Below are positions 1 through 8,213 of a stretch of DNA of 33,483 nt, piece after piece. A program made the position numbers and the translations under genes. The stretch is from Paenarthrobacter histidinolovorans. Its GTDB lineage: Bacteria; Actinomycetota; Actinomycetes; Actinomycetales; Micrococcaceae. Positions within the stretch are counted from its first letter, which is position 1, and every line of letters starts with the position of its first letter. The notes under the pieces are model-generated. The model was given only the letters and a program-made list of their open reading frames with translations, did no database searches and was not told where the DNA came from. Where the stretch lies: assembly GCF_014647595.1 (NCBI RefSeq), contig NZ_BMPM01000014.1, positions 1 to 33,483 on the forward strand, given 5' to 3'.

Positions 1-7
1 TAACAGA

Positions 8-125
8 GTTACGGCGGTCATAGCGTGGGGGAAACGCCCGGTCCCATTCCGAACCCGGAAGCTAAGACCCACAGCGCCGATGGTACTGCACCCGGGAGGG
101 TGTGGGAGAGTAGGACACCGCCGGA
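8..125 (+). rRNA. rrf: 5S ribosomal RNA
   Basis: The sequence has the conserved 5S core, including the CCGAACCCGGAAGCTAAG segment at about 50-67 and the GGTACTGCACCCGGGAGGGTG segment. The 5' end (GTTACGGCGG) pairs with the 3' end (CCGCCGGAC) to close helix I, giving about 118 nt, a normal 5S length. It is presumably the last gene of an rRNA operon whose 16S and 23S genes lie left of the window. A strong terminator follows 13 nt downstream. End positions are good to within 1-2 nt. Confidence 0.95.
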
Positions 126-137
126 CATACATTACGC

Positions 138-166
138 AAGAGCCCCGACCACAGGTCGGGGCTCTT
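138..166 (+). terminator. Terminator of the rRNA operon
   Basis: A perfect 13-bp stem (AAGAGCCCCGACC at 138-150 with its complement at 154-166) closes a 3-nt loop directly after the 5S rRNA. There is no long T tail, which is common for GC-rich actinobacterial terminators. Confidence 0.85.
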
Positions 167-227
167 CGCATTTAAGTTGTCTCCCTGGCGCAACTGCGTG
201 CTTCGGCCACCGGTAGAGTTGGTGGTC

Positions 228-722
228 ATGGAAAACCTCTTCAGCCACCCCGAGTCGGAGCCCGAGTCGTCCCAAGGGGGCGGCAATGACCTCGAGCCGC
301 TCATTGTTAGTGTCGTGGTCCCCAGCAACGTATCGCACGCCTTCCAAGGCTTTACGGACCACCCCCATTTGTGGTGGCCACTGGAAGAGGAGAGCGTCTA
401 CGGCGCAGGTTCCCACGTTGAGTTCGAGGAGAACCTCATCCTGGAGACGGCTGAAGACGGCCGGACCTCCGTGTGGGGAACAATCGATGACTGGCAGCCC
501 CCGTTGTCATTCCACGCCAGCTGGTATCCAGCCGGCACACCCCTGTGGTCCACAGAAATCCGGGTGGTGTTCAGCGCCGTTCAAGGCGGTACGGAGGTGC
601 GCCTGATCCACGACGGTTGGGAGGGCGCGGAAGATCCCGCGGCGTCCAGGGCATCCTATGCCGAAGGCTGGCCCCGAGTGCTCCAGCGCTACGCCCGGTT
701 CATGGGCGGAGCCGTTGCCTAG
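228..722 (+). CDS. SRPBCC (AHSA1/START-like) domain protein
   Basis: This is a 164-residue protein with the usual length and pattern of the SRPBCC/AHSA1 ligand-binding fold. It opens with a strand and helix (IVSVVVPSNVSHAFQGFTDHPHLWWP), continues through acidic beta strands with a W-G-x-I-x-D-W segment, and ends in a C-terminal helix (YAEGWPRVLQRYARFMGG). I chose ATG 228 because the domain begins shortly after it. An upstream ATG at 177 would add a stretch unlike the family and sits close to the rRNA terminator. The next gene overlaps its 3' end by 8 nt, so the two are probably co-translated. These proteins bind hydrophobic ligands or act in toxin-resistance and signalling pairs. No specific ligand can be read from the sequence. 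Confidence 0.8.
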   Translation: MENLFSHPESEPESSQGGGNDLEPLIVSVVVPSNVSHAFQGFTDHPHLWWPLEEESVYGAGSHVEFEENLILETAEDGRTSVWGTIDDWQPPLSFHASWYPAGTPLWSTEIRVVFSAVQGGTEVRLIHDGWEGAEDPAASRASYAEGWPRVLQRYARFMGGAVA

Positions 723-1236
723 GGTCCGCAGGCTCCATGCAGGGGACTGGCAGCTGCTGAAGAACGTCCGGCTGGAGATGCTGACAGACACCCCCATGGC
801 CTACATCGAGAGCCTGGAAGCTGCCCGCCGGCAGACTGACACTCAGTGGCAGGAACGTGCGGCAGCAATGTCAGGTGACGCCAGCGTCACGCTGGTTGCT
901 GATGGAGGTAGGGATGGTTCCAGGCTGTGCGGCCTGATGAGGGTAGTGGTCAAACATCCGCAGGATCCTGAACGGCCACTGCAGGCGATGCTCATCAGTG
1001 TCTACGTCGCTCCTGAGCATCGTGGACTGGGGTTGGCCGACGAACTCCTGCGGGAGGCGTGCCACGCGGCCGCGGAGGAGCTCTCGGCCGCAAGCCTGGA
1101 GCTCGGCGTGCATGAGGACAATTCCCGTGCACAGGCCTTCTACAGCCGCCACGGATTCGAGACTACGGGTGCAAGCCGGCCCTATCCGCAGGACATCTCC
1201 AAGCGTGAACTCGTGATGGAGCGGCGGCTGCCCTAG
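715..1236 (+). CDS. GNAT-family N-acetyltransferase
   Basis: This is a predicted acetyl-CoA-dependent N-acetyltransferase of 173 residues. Motif A is visible as ISVYVAPEHRGLGLADELL, where RGLGLA is the pyrophosphate-binding loop. Motif B is visible as LGVHEDNSRAQAFYSRHGF, followed by the Y/F-rich end. The N-terminal RRLHAGDWQLLKNVRLEML segment is the typical first strand and helix. I place the start at TTG 715, which has a GGGCGGAG ribosome-binding site at about 703-710 and overlaps the SRPBCC stop codon. An in-frame ATG at 658 would give a longer protein with an atypical N-terminus and no clear ribosome-binding site. The substrate is unknown. Confidence 0.83.
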   Translation: MPRVRRLHAGDWQLLKNVRLEMLTDTPMAYIESLEAARRQTDTQWQERAAAMSGDASVTLVADGGRDGSRLCGLMRVVVKHPQDPERPLQAMLISVYVAPEHRGLGLADELLREACHAAAEELSAASLELGVHEDNSRAQAFYSRHGFETTGASRPYPQDISKRELVMERRLP

Positions 1237-1269
1237 GATGTGCCGTGCCCGGTTCAGGCTGGGCCCAGC

Positions 1270-2292
1270 TTAGACGGCACCCACCTTGGGCACGGCCGTG
1301 CTTGTCCGCACCACCAGCCTGGTGGGGTGTTCGGCGTCGGCCGGCTCAAGGACCAGGCCGTTATTGATGGCACCCAGCAGAGTGTGGACCGCCAATGCCC
1401 CCTGCCCCTTGGCATCCTGGTCGATCGTGGTCAGGCCCATGACAGTCCCCAGATCGTGTCCATCGATACCCATCACGGAGAGGTCCTCGGGAATGCGCAG
1501 TCCAAAATCGCGGGCGGCCAGGATGGTACCGATCGCCATTTCATCGGATGCTGCGAAGACGGCGGTGGGCCGTTCAGGCGCACTGGCGAGCAACTGCCGA
1601 GCAGCGGCGTAGGAGCCTTCGATGGTGAAGTCCGCAGTAACGATCCATTCGGGCCTTACGGGACAGTCGGCGTCGTGCATTGCTTTTTCGAACCCGCTGC
1701 GGCGGGTTCCGGGCAGCTGGAAGTCCTGGTCGTAGGTTTCGCTGCCCGTGATGTGGGCAATCTTGGTGTGGCCAAGCCCCAGCAGATGGTTGGTGGCCTG
1801 CATCGCGATGCCCGCGTCATTGATCCGGATGGTCGAGGCCCCGGGGAGGGGACCACCGATGCCCACGATGGGCCGGTGCATCGCATGGAGTTGCTGGATT
1901 TCGGCTTCGCTGAGTTCCAGGGAAACAGCGATCACCGCGTCCACCCTTTTACGGAGCAGGAAGTCACTGAAGACGCTGTGCCGGTGAGCCGGGTTTTCGC
2001 CGATGTTGTACAGGGTGAGGTCGTAGCCGGCTTCGAGGAGCGCGGCCGAAGCGCCCTCGATCACCGCTGAAAAGAACCAGCGGTGGACCGAGGGCACCAC
2101 CAGGCCAACGTTGTGCGTGCGGCCGGAAGCAAGGCTGGAGGCATGGTACGACAACACGAAACCGAGTTCCGCGGCTGCTGCCCGCGCGCGTTCCCGGCTG
2201 GAGGGGGACACGTGGCCCTTCCCGCTCAAGGCTCGTGAAACCGTGGCAACGGACAGGCCTGCGCGCTCGGCTACGTCCTTGATGCCGGTCAT
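1270..2292 (-). CDS. LacI-family transcriptional regulator of the maltodextrin locus
   Basis: This 340-residue protein has an N-terminal LacI helix-turn-helix (IKDVAERAGLSVATVSRALSGKG, residues 4-26) and a hinge segment near ASSLASGRT. The rest is a periplasmic-binding-protein-like sensor domain (NVGLVVP through FAASDEMAIGTILAARDFG and VMGIDGHDLG). AAGGAG lies just upstream of ATG 2292. The gene follows the GH13 glucosidase gene by 20 nt on the same strand, so it is probably in that operon. The divergent promoter region holds two TGNAANCGNTNNCA palindromes, the class of site LacI/GalR proteins bind, so local repression relieved by a sugar is likely. MalR- or AglR-like function is inferred from context only. 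Confidence 0.92.
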   Translation of the reverse strand: MTGIKDVAERAGLSVATVSRALSGKGHVSPSSRERARAAAAELGFVLSYHASSLASGRTHNVGLVVPSVHRWFFSAVIEGASAALLEAGYDLTLYNIGENPAHRHSVFSDFLLRKRVDAVIAVSLELSEAEIQQLHAMHRPIVGIGGPLPGASTIRINDAGIAMQATNHLLGLGHTKIAHITGSETYDQDFQLPGTRRSGFEKAMHDADCPVRPEWIVTADFTIEGSYAAARQLLASAPERPTAVFAASDEMAIGTILAARDFGLRIPEDLSVMGIDGHDLGTVMGLTTIDQDAKGQGALAVHTLLGAINNGLVLEPADAEHPTRLVVRTSTAVPKVGAV

Positions 2293-2312
2293 GCTGCTCC
2301 TTGAAGGGAAGG

Positions 2313-4040
2313 TTAGCTGGCTGACAGCCAGATTGTCTCCCCTGAGCCTAATGGATGGGTGGCGTCCGCCCCGGAACTCCGCAGGATGACCGCGGCCGCC
2401 GGGAGCGGAAGTGGTTCCTCACCGACGTTCATGATCACCAGTGTTTCCCCGTTGAGGTACGCCAGTGCGGAGCCGGTGCAGTAGTCCTCAACCCAGGCGA
2501 GGGATCCTGCCCCCAGCCGGAGCCGGGCCCGTTCGGCAAGCAGAGCCCGGTACAGGTTAAGGTGCGACGCCGGATCGGACTCCTGCTGATCCCTCGCCAA
2601 CGCGGGCCAGGACTCGGGCTGGGGGAGCCAAGGATCCCGACCGTGGCCGAATCCTGCATGGGGCTCCGCGGAACGCCACGGCAGTGGCACGCGGCAACCA
2701 TCGCGTCCGATCCTGGCTCCGCCGGTGCGGGCGAAGGTAGGGTCTTGGCGGAGGCTTCCGGGGATGGTGGAGGAATCGGGAAGGCCCAGTTCTTCGCCTT
2801 GGTAGAGATAGGCGCCGCCCGGGAGGCCGAGCATGAACATGGTGGCCGCGGCAGCCCGGCGTCGTCCGAGTTCCACGTTGGGCTGGACGTCGTCGGGTCC
2901 GATGCCATCGCCGTCGCGGGGACCCGGGCCGTCGTAGCCGAAGCGTGACACGTGGCGGACGACGTCATGGTTGGACAGCACCCAGGTGCTCGGGGCACCC
3001 ACGGCGTCCAGGGAGACCAGGGAGTCGGTGATGATGTGGCGCAAGCGGTTGAGGTCCAAGCCGGCATGCAGGTACGGGAAGTTGAAGGCCTGGTGCATTT
3101 CGTCAGGGCGTACCCAGTGGGCCAGCCGGGGGAGCGGATCCACGTTGGCCTCAGCGCACAGAATGCGGTCCGGACCGTACTCTTCCAGGATGGCGCGCCA
3201 GCGGAGGTAGATCGTGTGAAGGGCAGGCTGGCCGAACATGGGCGCGTCTTGGCCGGGGAAATTTTCTGTGCTGTTGCCGTCCGGACGGCCGCCCCAGTTG
3301 GGGAGGCCGGGGGCCTTGACCAGCGCATGGGCGACGTCGACCCTGAATCCGGAGATGCCGCGGTCCAGCCAGAAGCGGAGCACGCGTTCAAACTCGGCGT
3401 GCACTGCGGCGTTATCCCAGTTGAAGTCGGGCTGCGAGGAATCGAAGAGGTGCAGGTACCACTGTCCCGGCTGCCCGTCCGCTTCGATGATCCGCGTCCA
3501 GGCTGGTCCACCGAAGTGCGACTGCCAGTTGTTGGGTGGCTCGTTGCCGTCATGTCCCAGGCCGTCCCGGAAGATGAAAACATCCCGCTCCGGGCTGTTG
3601 GGACCGGCGGCCAGCGCAGCCTGGAAGGCGACGTGCTGATCCGAGCAGTGGTTGGGAACGATGTCGGCAATGACCCGCAGGTTGAGCCTGTTGGCTTCGG
3701 AGATGAGGGCATCGAAGTCCGTCAGGGTCCCGAACAGAGGATCGACGTCGCAGTAGTCGCTGACGTCGTATCCGGCGTCCCGTTGCGGTGAGCGGTAGAA
3801 CGGGGACAGCCAGACGGCGTCGACTCCCAAACGCGCCAGTTGCTCGAGTTCGGCGGTGATGCCGGCCAGGTCTCCGACGCCGTCGCCGTTCAAGTCCCGG
3901 AAGGATCGCGGGTAGATCTGGTAGATCACAGCGGAGCGCCACCATCCGTGGGCCGTGGAGGCTTCGTGGACCGGGGTGAGTTGGGAGAAGGCTGCAGGGG
4001 GCTCGTGGGCCGCAACCTGGAGCAGAGAATCAACGGACAT
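2313..4040 (-). CDS. GH13 alpha-glucosidase / oligo-1,6-glucosidase-like enzyme
   Basis: This predicted intracellular alpha-glucosidase (575 residues, no signal peptide) would release glucose from imported maltodextrins. The GH13 barrel starts at WWRSAVIYQIYPRSFRDLNGDGVGDLAGI (residues 33-61). Region I is DIVPNH (126-131). The nucleophile is Asp235 in GFRVDVAHAL, the acid/base is Glu297 in ILCAEAN, and the transition-state Asp is 359 in SNHD. I chose ATG 4040 because upstream in-frame starts (such as 4142) would read through the promoter and operator. A TACAAT -10 on this strand at 4069-4074 would put transcription start about 20 nt before this ATG. The gene is divergent from the binding-protein operon and followed by lacI. 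Exact specificity (maltose, isomaltose, sucrose) cannot be read by eye. Confidence 0.9.
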   Translation of the reverse strand: MSVDSLLQVAAHEPPAAFSQLTPVHEASTAHGWWRSAVIYQIYPRSFRDLNGDGVGDLAGITAELEQLARLGVDAVWLSPFYRSPQRDAGYDVSDYCDVDPLFGTLTDFDALISEANRLNLRVIADIVPNHCSDQHVAFQAALAAGPNSPERDVFIFRDGLGHDGNEPPNNWQSHFGGPAWTRIIEADGQPGQWYLHLFDSSQPDFNWDNAAVHAEFERVLRFWLDRGISGFRVDVAHALVKAPGLPNWGGRPDGNSTENFPGQDAPMFGQPALHTIYLRWRAILEEYGPDRILCAEANVDPLPRLAHWVRPDEMHQAFNFPYLHAGLDLNRLRHIITDSLVSLDAVGAPSTWVLSNHDVVRHVSRFGYDGPGPRDGDGIGPDDVQPNVELGRRRAAAATMFMLGLPGGAYLYQGEELGLPDSSTIPGSLRQDPTFARTGGARIGRDGCRVPLPWRSAEPHAGFGHGRDPWLPQPESWPALARDQQESDPASHLNLYRALLAERARLRLGAGSLAWVEDYCTGSALAYLNGETLVIMNVGEEPLPLPAAAVILRSSGADATHPLGSGETIWLSAS

Positions 4041-4070
4041 GGAGTCATCGTAGAAGAGAAAACGCAGAAT

Positions 4071-4084
4071 TGTAAACGTTTCCA
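4071..4084. promoter_or_regulatory. cre-like LacI-family operator O1
   Basis: TGTAAACGTTTCCA matches the LacI/CcpA-type consensus TGNAANCGNTNNCA at every fixed position. On the minus strand it overlaps a TACAAT -10 hexamer (4069-4074) 30 nt before the glucosidase ATG, so binding would block that promoter. The regulator is presumably the LacI-family protein at 1270-2292. Confidence 0.7.
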
Positions 4085-4157
4085 GTCCTAAGGAGGCTGT
4101 CATTGCAGCCTTGCAAGCATGCTGGCTTTTCAAAAGAAGCATTAGCCCTGTAGTGTG

Positions 4158-4171
4158 TGGAAGCGCTTGCA
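4158..4171. promoter_or_regulatory. cre-like LacI-family operator O2
   Basis: TGGAAGCGCTTGCA fits TGNAANCGNTNNCA at every fixed position and is centred 87 bp from O1. It lies just downstream of a weak candidate promoter for the binding-protein gene (TTCAAA 4129-4134, 16 nt, TAGTGT 4151-4156), a position expected to block transcription initiation. Confidence 0.68.
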
Positions 4172-4173
4172 GT

Positions 4174-4189
4174 TGTGAGCCATGTCACC
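4174..4189. promoter_or_regulatory. Candidate CRP/GlxR-type box
   Basis: TGTGAGCCATGTCACC matches the CRP/GlxR consensus TGTGA-N6-TCACA at nine of ten positions. It lies immediately after operator O2 and about 60 nt before the binding-protein start codon. Downstream of the presumed transcription start it would more likely repress than activate, unless the true promoter lies further right. Confidence 0.4.
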
Positions 4190-4249
4190 GGCGATGCGAC
4201 CGGGCCCAGAGCCCCTGCCGTCGAAGGAAAAAGAACGAAAGGGACACCA

Positions 4250-5548
4250 ATGAAGGTGCATAACACCCTCGCGACTCGAACCACACGCCGCGTTTTCACC
4301 ACAGGAGCCATCTCAGCGGTGGCAGCCCTGGCCTTGAGCGCTTGTGGCGGAAACGCTTCCACTTCGCCCACCTCCGAAGCCGCAAAACCCGACCTCAAGG
4401 CTTCCGGAGCCGGCGTCATCACAATGTGGGTGGACGCCGAACGCTCCCCGGCACTGAAGGACATCACAGAGAAATTCAAGTCGGACACCGGGATCGAAGT
4501 GAAGCTCGTGGTCAAGGACTTCGCTGCGGTCCGTGACGACTTCATTACCCAAGTGCCTACCGGCCAGGGGCCGGACCTCATTGTTGGACCCCATGACTGG
4601 ATCGGCAAATTCGTCCAGAACGGCGTCATTGCCCCCGTGGAACTCGGCGACAAGGCCGGGCAGTTCCAGGATTCCTCCATCAAGGCCATGACCTACAACG
4701 GCGCCGTCTACGGTGTCCCGTACGCCATCGAGAACATCGCGCTCCTGCGCAACACCAGCATCGTGGACAGCAAAGCCGCCACTTTGGACGAGGTTGTGGC
4801 CAACGGAAAGAAGGCCGTGGCTGACGGCAAGGCCACGTTCCCGTTCCTGGTGGGTATGGACCCCAAGCAGGGCGATCCTTACCACCTCTACCCGTTGCAG
4901 TCCTCCATGGGTTCCCAGGTCTTCGGCAAAAACGCCGATGGTGGCTATGACGCCAAGCAGCTCCTGATCGGCGACGCTGCCGGCGTCGAATTCGCCAAGA
5001 AACTGGCCGCCTGGGGCGATGCCGGTGAGAAAATCATCAACTCCAACATCACCGGCGACATCGCCAAAGAGAAGTTCCTTGCCGGCGAATCCCCGTACTT
5101 CCTGACCGGACCGTGGAACGTTCCGGATGTCCAGAAAAAGGGCCTCAAGTTCGCCGTGGATGAGCTGCCGACCGCCGGTGGAGAGCCCGCTCAGCCGTTC
5201 ATCGGCGTCAACGGCTTCTTCATCAGCGCCAAGAGCGCCAACGCCTTGGCCACCAACGAGTTCGTGACCAACTACCTCACCTCCGAATCTGCCCAGGACT
5301 CGATGTACGCAGCCGGTGGCCGCCCGCCGGCCCTGAAGGCATCTTTCGAAAAGGCAGCCAGCGACCCCGTGGTGGAGGCGTTCGGCAAGATCGGCGCCAC
5401 CGGCGTCCCGATGCCGGCCATCCCCGAAATGAGCGCTGTTTGGGCTGATTGGGGAGCTACGGAGTTGGCAATCATCAAGGGCCAGGGCGACCCTGCCGAG
5501 GCCTGGACCAAGATGGCCGCCAGCATCAAGTCCAAGATCGGCGGCTAG
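4250..5548 (+). CDS. Maltodextrin-type ABC transporter substrate-binding lipoprotein
   Basis: This is a 432-residue family-1 solute-binding protein, the presumed membrane-anchored receptor for maltose, maltodextrin or cyclodextrin. The signal peptide carries a twin-arginine-like motif (TTRRVF, residues 11-16), a hydrophobic core and a lipobox ending at Cys32 (LALSAC). The mature part has typical MalE segments: GVITMWVDAERSPALKDITEKFKSDTGIEVKLV, GPDLIVGPHDWIGKF and AVYGVPYAIENIALLRN. ATG 4250 has a GAAAGGGA ribosome-binding site, and in-frame starts further upstream lie in the operator region. It is followed by malF- and malG-like genes and a cyclomaltodextrinase-like gene, and flanked by a divergent glucosidase. 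No ATPase gene is in the operon. The sugar is inferred from neighbours. Confidence 0.92.
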   Translation: MKVHNTLATRTTRRVFTTGAISAVAALALSACGGNASTSPTSEAAKPDLKASGAGVITMWVDAERSPALKDITEKFKSDTGIEVKLVVKDFAAVRDDFITQVPTGQGPDLIVGPHDWIGKFVQNGVIAPVELGDKAGQFQDSSIKAMTYNGAVYGVPYAIENIALLRNTSIVDSKAATLDEVVANGKKAVADGKATFPFLVGMDPKQGDPYHLYPLQSSMGSQVFGKNADGGYDAKQLLIGDAAGVEFAKKLAAWGDAGEKIINSNITGDIAKEKFLAGESPYFLTGPWNVPDVQKKGLKFAVDELPTAGGEPAQPFIGVNGFFISAKSANALATNEFVTNYLTSESAQDSMYAAGGRPPALKASFEKAASDPVVEAFGKIGATGVPMPAIPEMSAVWADWGATELAIIKGQGDPAEAWTKMAASIKSKIGG

Positions 5549-5571
5549 CACCGCAACCGGATAACGCCACC

Positions 5572-5610
5572 GGCACGGGCCGGGCGGCACCCCACCGCCC
5601 GGCCCGTGCC
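5572..5610 (+). repeat. Intercistronic hairpin between binding protein and malF-like gene
   Basis: A perfect 16-bp GC-rich stem (5572-5587 with 5595-5610) closes a 7-nt loop in the 93-nt gap after the binding-protein gene. It has no T tail and the operon continues, so it is more likely an mRNA-stabilising or partial-termination element. Such elements raise the binding protein over the permeases, as in the E. coli malE-malF gap. Confidence 0.65.
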
Positions 5611-5641
5611 TGCCGCCAACCGCTTGACGCAAGGATCCACA

Positions 5642-7279
5642 ATGCCAAACCCAGACCTCCAAGAACTGCCGGCGACTGCAGCCAGCCCCGCACCGCGGCA
5701 GCCGCGCCGCGGCAATACCCGCCATGCACCGGTCAAACACCACCCCGATTCCCTCAAAGGCACCATCCTGAAGATCGTCCTGCTGGGCCTGGTGGATGCT
5801 TTCGCCGTCTACGTCCTGATGATGCTCTTCCTGAGCCAGTCATGGGCTGCGCTGGGGGTGTCCGCGCTGGTGGTCCTGGCCATCAACTGGATCTACCTCC
5901 GCAAGGGTGGGTTGCCGGCCAAGTACCTCGCTCCAGGTGTGCTGTTCCTGCTGGTCTTCCAGGTTCTGGTGGTGGTGTTCAGCGGCTACATCGCGTTCAC
6001 CAACTACGGCGACGGGCACAACAGCACCAAGGAGGATGCCATTTCGGCCATCCAGTTGACGGCGCAGAAGCGTGTCCCGGACTCGCCTGCCTACAAAGCC
6101 TCCGTGCTCACCAAGGGCGACGATTTCTACCTGCTGTTCACGGACCCCTCCGGGAAAGTGCAGATCGGGAGCACCGGGCAAGCACTTACTGACGCCACAG
6201 GCGCGGGCAAGGACTCGACGGGCAAGGCGAATTCCCTGCCGGGCTACCAGACCCTCAAGTTCCAGGAGATCGTGGCCAATCAACAGGAGATCCTGAAGAT
6301 TGCGGTGCCGGTTTCCAACGACCCCGCCGACGGGACGCTGCGGACTGCAGACGGTAGCACGGCCTACCAGTTCAAGCCGGCCCTGCACTATGACGCCGGC
6401 ACGGACACGTTCACGGACACTGAAACCGGCACCCAGTACACCGACAACGGCAAAGGTGCGTTCGCGGATTCCAAGGGTGAAACGCTGGCAACAGGCTGGA
6501 AGATCGACGTGGGCATGGACAACTTTGCCCGCGCCTTCACCGATCCCAGCCTTCGCGGACCGCTCCTTGGCGTGATCATCTGGACCTTCACGTTCTCCGT
6601 GGCATCGGTGGCACTGACCTTCGTCATGGGCCTCTTCCTGGCCATCACGTTCAACCGTGAGGACCTCCGCGGCAAAAAGGTGTACCGGATCCTCATGATC
6701 CTGCCCTATGCGTTCCCGGCGTTCCTCTCCGGATTGGTATGGTCCGGGATCCTGAACCCCGAGTTCGGCTGGCTCAACCAGACCCTGCTGGGCGGGGCGG
6801 ACATCGGGTGGCTGACCGACCCCGTCCTGGCCAGGATCAGCGTGCTGGTGGTCAACGTGTGGCTCGGTTTCCCCTACATGTTCCTCGTTTGCACCGGCGC
6901 CCTGCAGTCTCTGCCCTCCGAAATCGACGAGGCCGCACGCATGGACGGCGCCTCCGCCTGGCGCGTGTTCCGCTCCATCAAGCTGCCGCTGCTGCTGGTG
7001 TCCGTGGCACCCCTGCTGATTTCGTCCTTCGCGTTCAACTTCAACAACTTCAACGTGATTTACATGCTCACCGGCGGTGGTCCGCGCTTTGCCGACACTG
7101 ACCGCGACATTGGAGCCACGGACATCCTGATCACGCTGGTCTACAAGGTGGCCTTCGGCCAGGGAACCGGCCGCGACTACGGACTGGCCAGCGCACTGGC
7201 CATCATCATCTTCATCATCGTGGCCACCATTTCGGCCATCAGTTTCAAGCAGACCAAAGCACTCGAGGACGTGAATTGA
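5642..7279 (+). CDS. malF: MalF-like ABC transporter permease
   Basis: This 545-residue permease has MalF architecture. Three hydrophobic segments lie near the N-terminus (about residues 40-125). A large extracytoplasmic insert of roughly 170 residues follows, matching the MalF P2 loop that contacts the binding protein. The rest is the ABC permease core. The EAA loop, which docks to the ATPase, is EIDEAARMDGASAWRVFRSIKLPLL. ATG 5642 has an AAGGA ribosome-binding site, and a start at 5606 would overlap the hairpin. Its stop codon overlaps the start of the malG-like gene (ATGA). The symbol reflects architecture; the sugar is inferred. Confidence 0.9.
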   Translation: MPNPDLQELPATAASPAPRQPRRGNTRHAPVKHHPDSLKGTILKIVLLGLVDAFAVYVLMMLFLSQSWAALGVSALVVLAINWIYLRKGGLPAKYLAPGVLFLLVFQVLVVVFSGYIAFTNYGDGHNSTKEDAISAIQLTAQKRVPDSPAYKASVLTKGDDFYLLFTDPSGKVQIGSTGQALTDATGAGKDSTGKANSLPGYQTLKFQEIVANQQEILKIAVPVSNDPADGTLRTADGSTAYQFKPALHYDAGTDTFTDTETGTQYTDNGKGAFADSKGETLATGWKIDVGMDNFARAFTDPSLRGPLLGVIIWTFTFSVASVALTFVMGLFLAITFNREDLRGKKVYRILMILPYAFPAFLSGLVWSGILNPEFGWLNQTLLGGADIGWLTDPVLARISVLVVNVWLGFPYMFLVCTGALQSLPSEIDEAARMDGASAWRVFRSIKLPLLLVSVAPLLISSFAFNFNNFNVIYMLTGGGPRFADTDRDIGATDILITLVYKVAFGQGTGRDYGLASALAIIIFIIVATISAISFKQTKALEDVN

Positions 7280-8211
7280 TGAGCGTACGCACTCCCGCCG
7301 CCAGCAAGGAAACAGCGTCCGACGGCGGCCGCTCGCCGCTGGCGCCCATGCGCCGTCCGTTCGGGGTCTGGTTCAAGGACAAGGGCTGGCGGCACGTGGT
7401 GGGCGTCGTCACGACGATCTTCGCCGTGTTTCCCCTCCTCTACGTGCTGTCCGCGGCATTGGATTCCAACGGCACACTGGTGGGCTCCAACGGGCTGTTC
7501 TCCAGGTTCGATACCGGCAACTTCGTGGCCCTCTTCAGCGATCCGGGCCGTCCGTTCGGCCGCTGGTTCGTGAACACCTTGGTGGTGGGCGTGGTGACGT
7601 CGGCCGCCACGGTATTCCTCGGTGCCATGGCCGCGTATGCCTTCTCCCGCATGCGCTTCAAGGGACGCCGGGTGGGTTTGCTGACGCTGCTCCTGCTGCA
7701 GATGTTCCCGCAACTGTTGGCCGTCGTCGCGATCTTCCTGCTCTTGAGCGGTATCTCGCAGGTGATTCCCGCCCTGGGACTCGGCAGCCAACTGGGCCTG
7801 ATCATGGTGTACCTCGGCGGCGCACTGGGCGTGAACACGTACCTCATGTACGGGTTCTTCAACACGGTCCCGCAGTCCCTGGACGAGGCCGCCAAGATCG
7901 ACGGCGCCAGCCACGTCCAGATCTTCTTCGGCATCATCCTCCGCCTGGTGACTCCGATCCTGGCCGTCGTGGGACTGCTGGCGTTCATCGGCATTTCAAG
8001 TGAGTTCGTCATTGCCAGCGTGGTGCTGACCGATCCTGACAGCCAGACACTCGCCGTCGGGCTCTATTCCTACGTGGCCCAGCAGCGTTCGGAAAACTGG
8101 GGCGTCTTCGCGGCAGGTGCCGTGATCGCCGCGATCCCCGTGATGGCCTTGTTCCTCTTCCTGCAGAAATACATCGTCAGCGGTCTGACCGCCGGCTCAG
8201 TGAAAGGCTGA
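7279..8211 (+). CDS. malG: MalG-like ABC transporter permease
   Basis: This is the second permease of the sugar importer (310 residues). It has about six hydrophobic segments, the first being HVVGVVTTIFAVFPLLYVLSAAL, and the EAA loop SLDEAAKIDGASHVQIFFGIILRLVTPIL. The start is ATG 7279, overlapping the upstream TGA stop, which implies translational coupling. It ends 2 nt before the next start codon, a GH13 gene, so all four rightward genes appear to form one transcript. The end GLTAGSVKG is typical of MalG proteins. Confidence 0.92.
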   Translation: MSVRTPAASKETASDGGRSPLAPMRRPFGVWFKDKGWRHVVGVVTTIFAVFPLLYVLSAALDSNGTLVGSNGLFSRFDTGNFVALFSDPGRPFGRWFVNTLVVGVVTSAATVFLGAMAAYAFSRMRFKGRRVGLLTLLLLQMFPQLLAVVAIFLLLSGISQVIPALGLGSQLGLIMVYLGGALGVNTYLMYGFFNTVPQSLDEAAKIDGASHVQIFFGIILRLVTPILAVVGLLAFIGISSEFVIASVVLTDPDSQTLAVGLYSYVAQQRSENWGVFAAGAVIAAIPVMALFLFLQKYIVSGLTAGSVKG

Positions 8212-8213
8212 CC

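Noticed and set aside
4313..5743. 476-codon open frame on the minus strand
   Set aside because: It is antisense to the binding-protein gene and starts inside the malF-like gene; a shadow frame.
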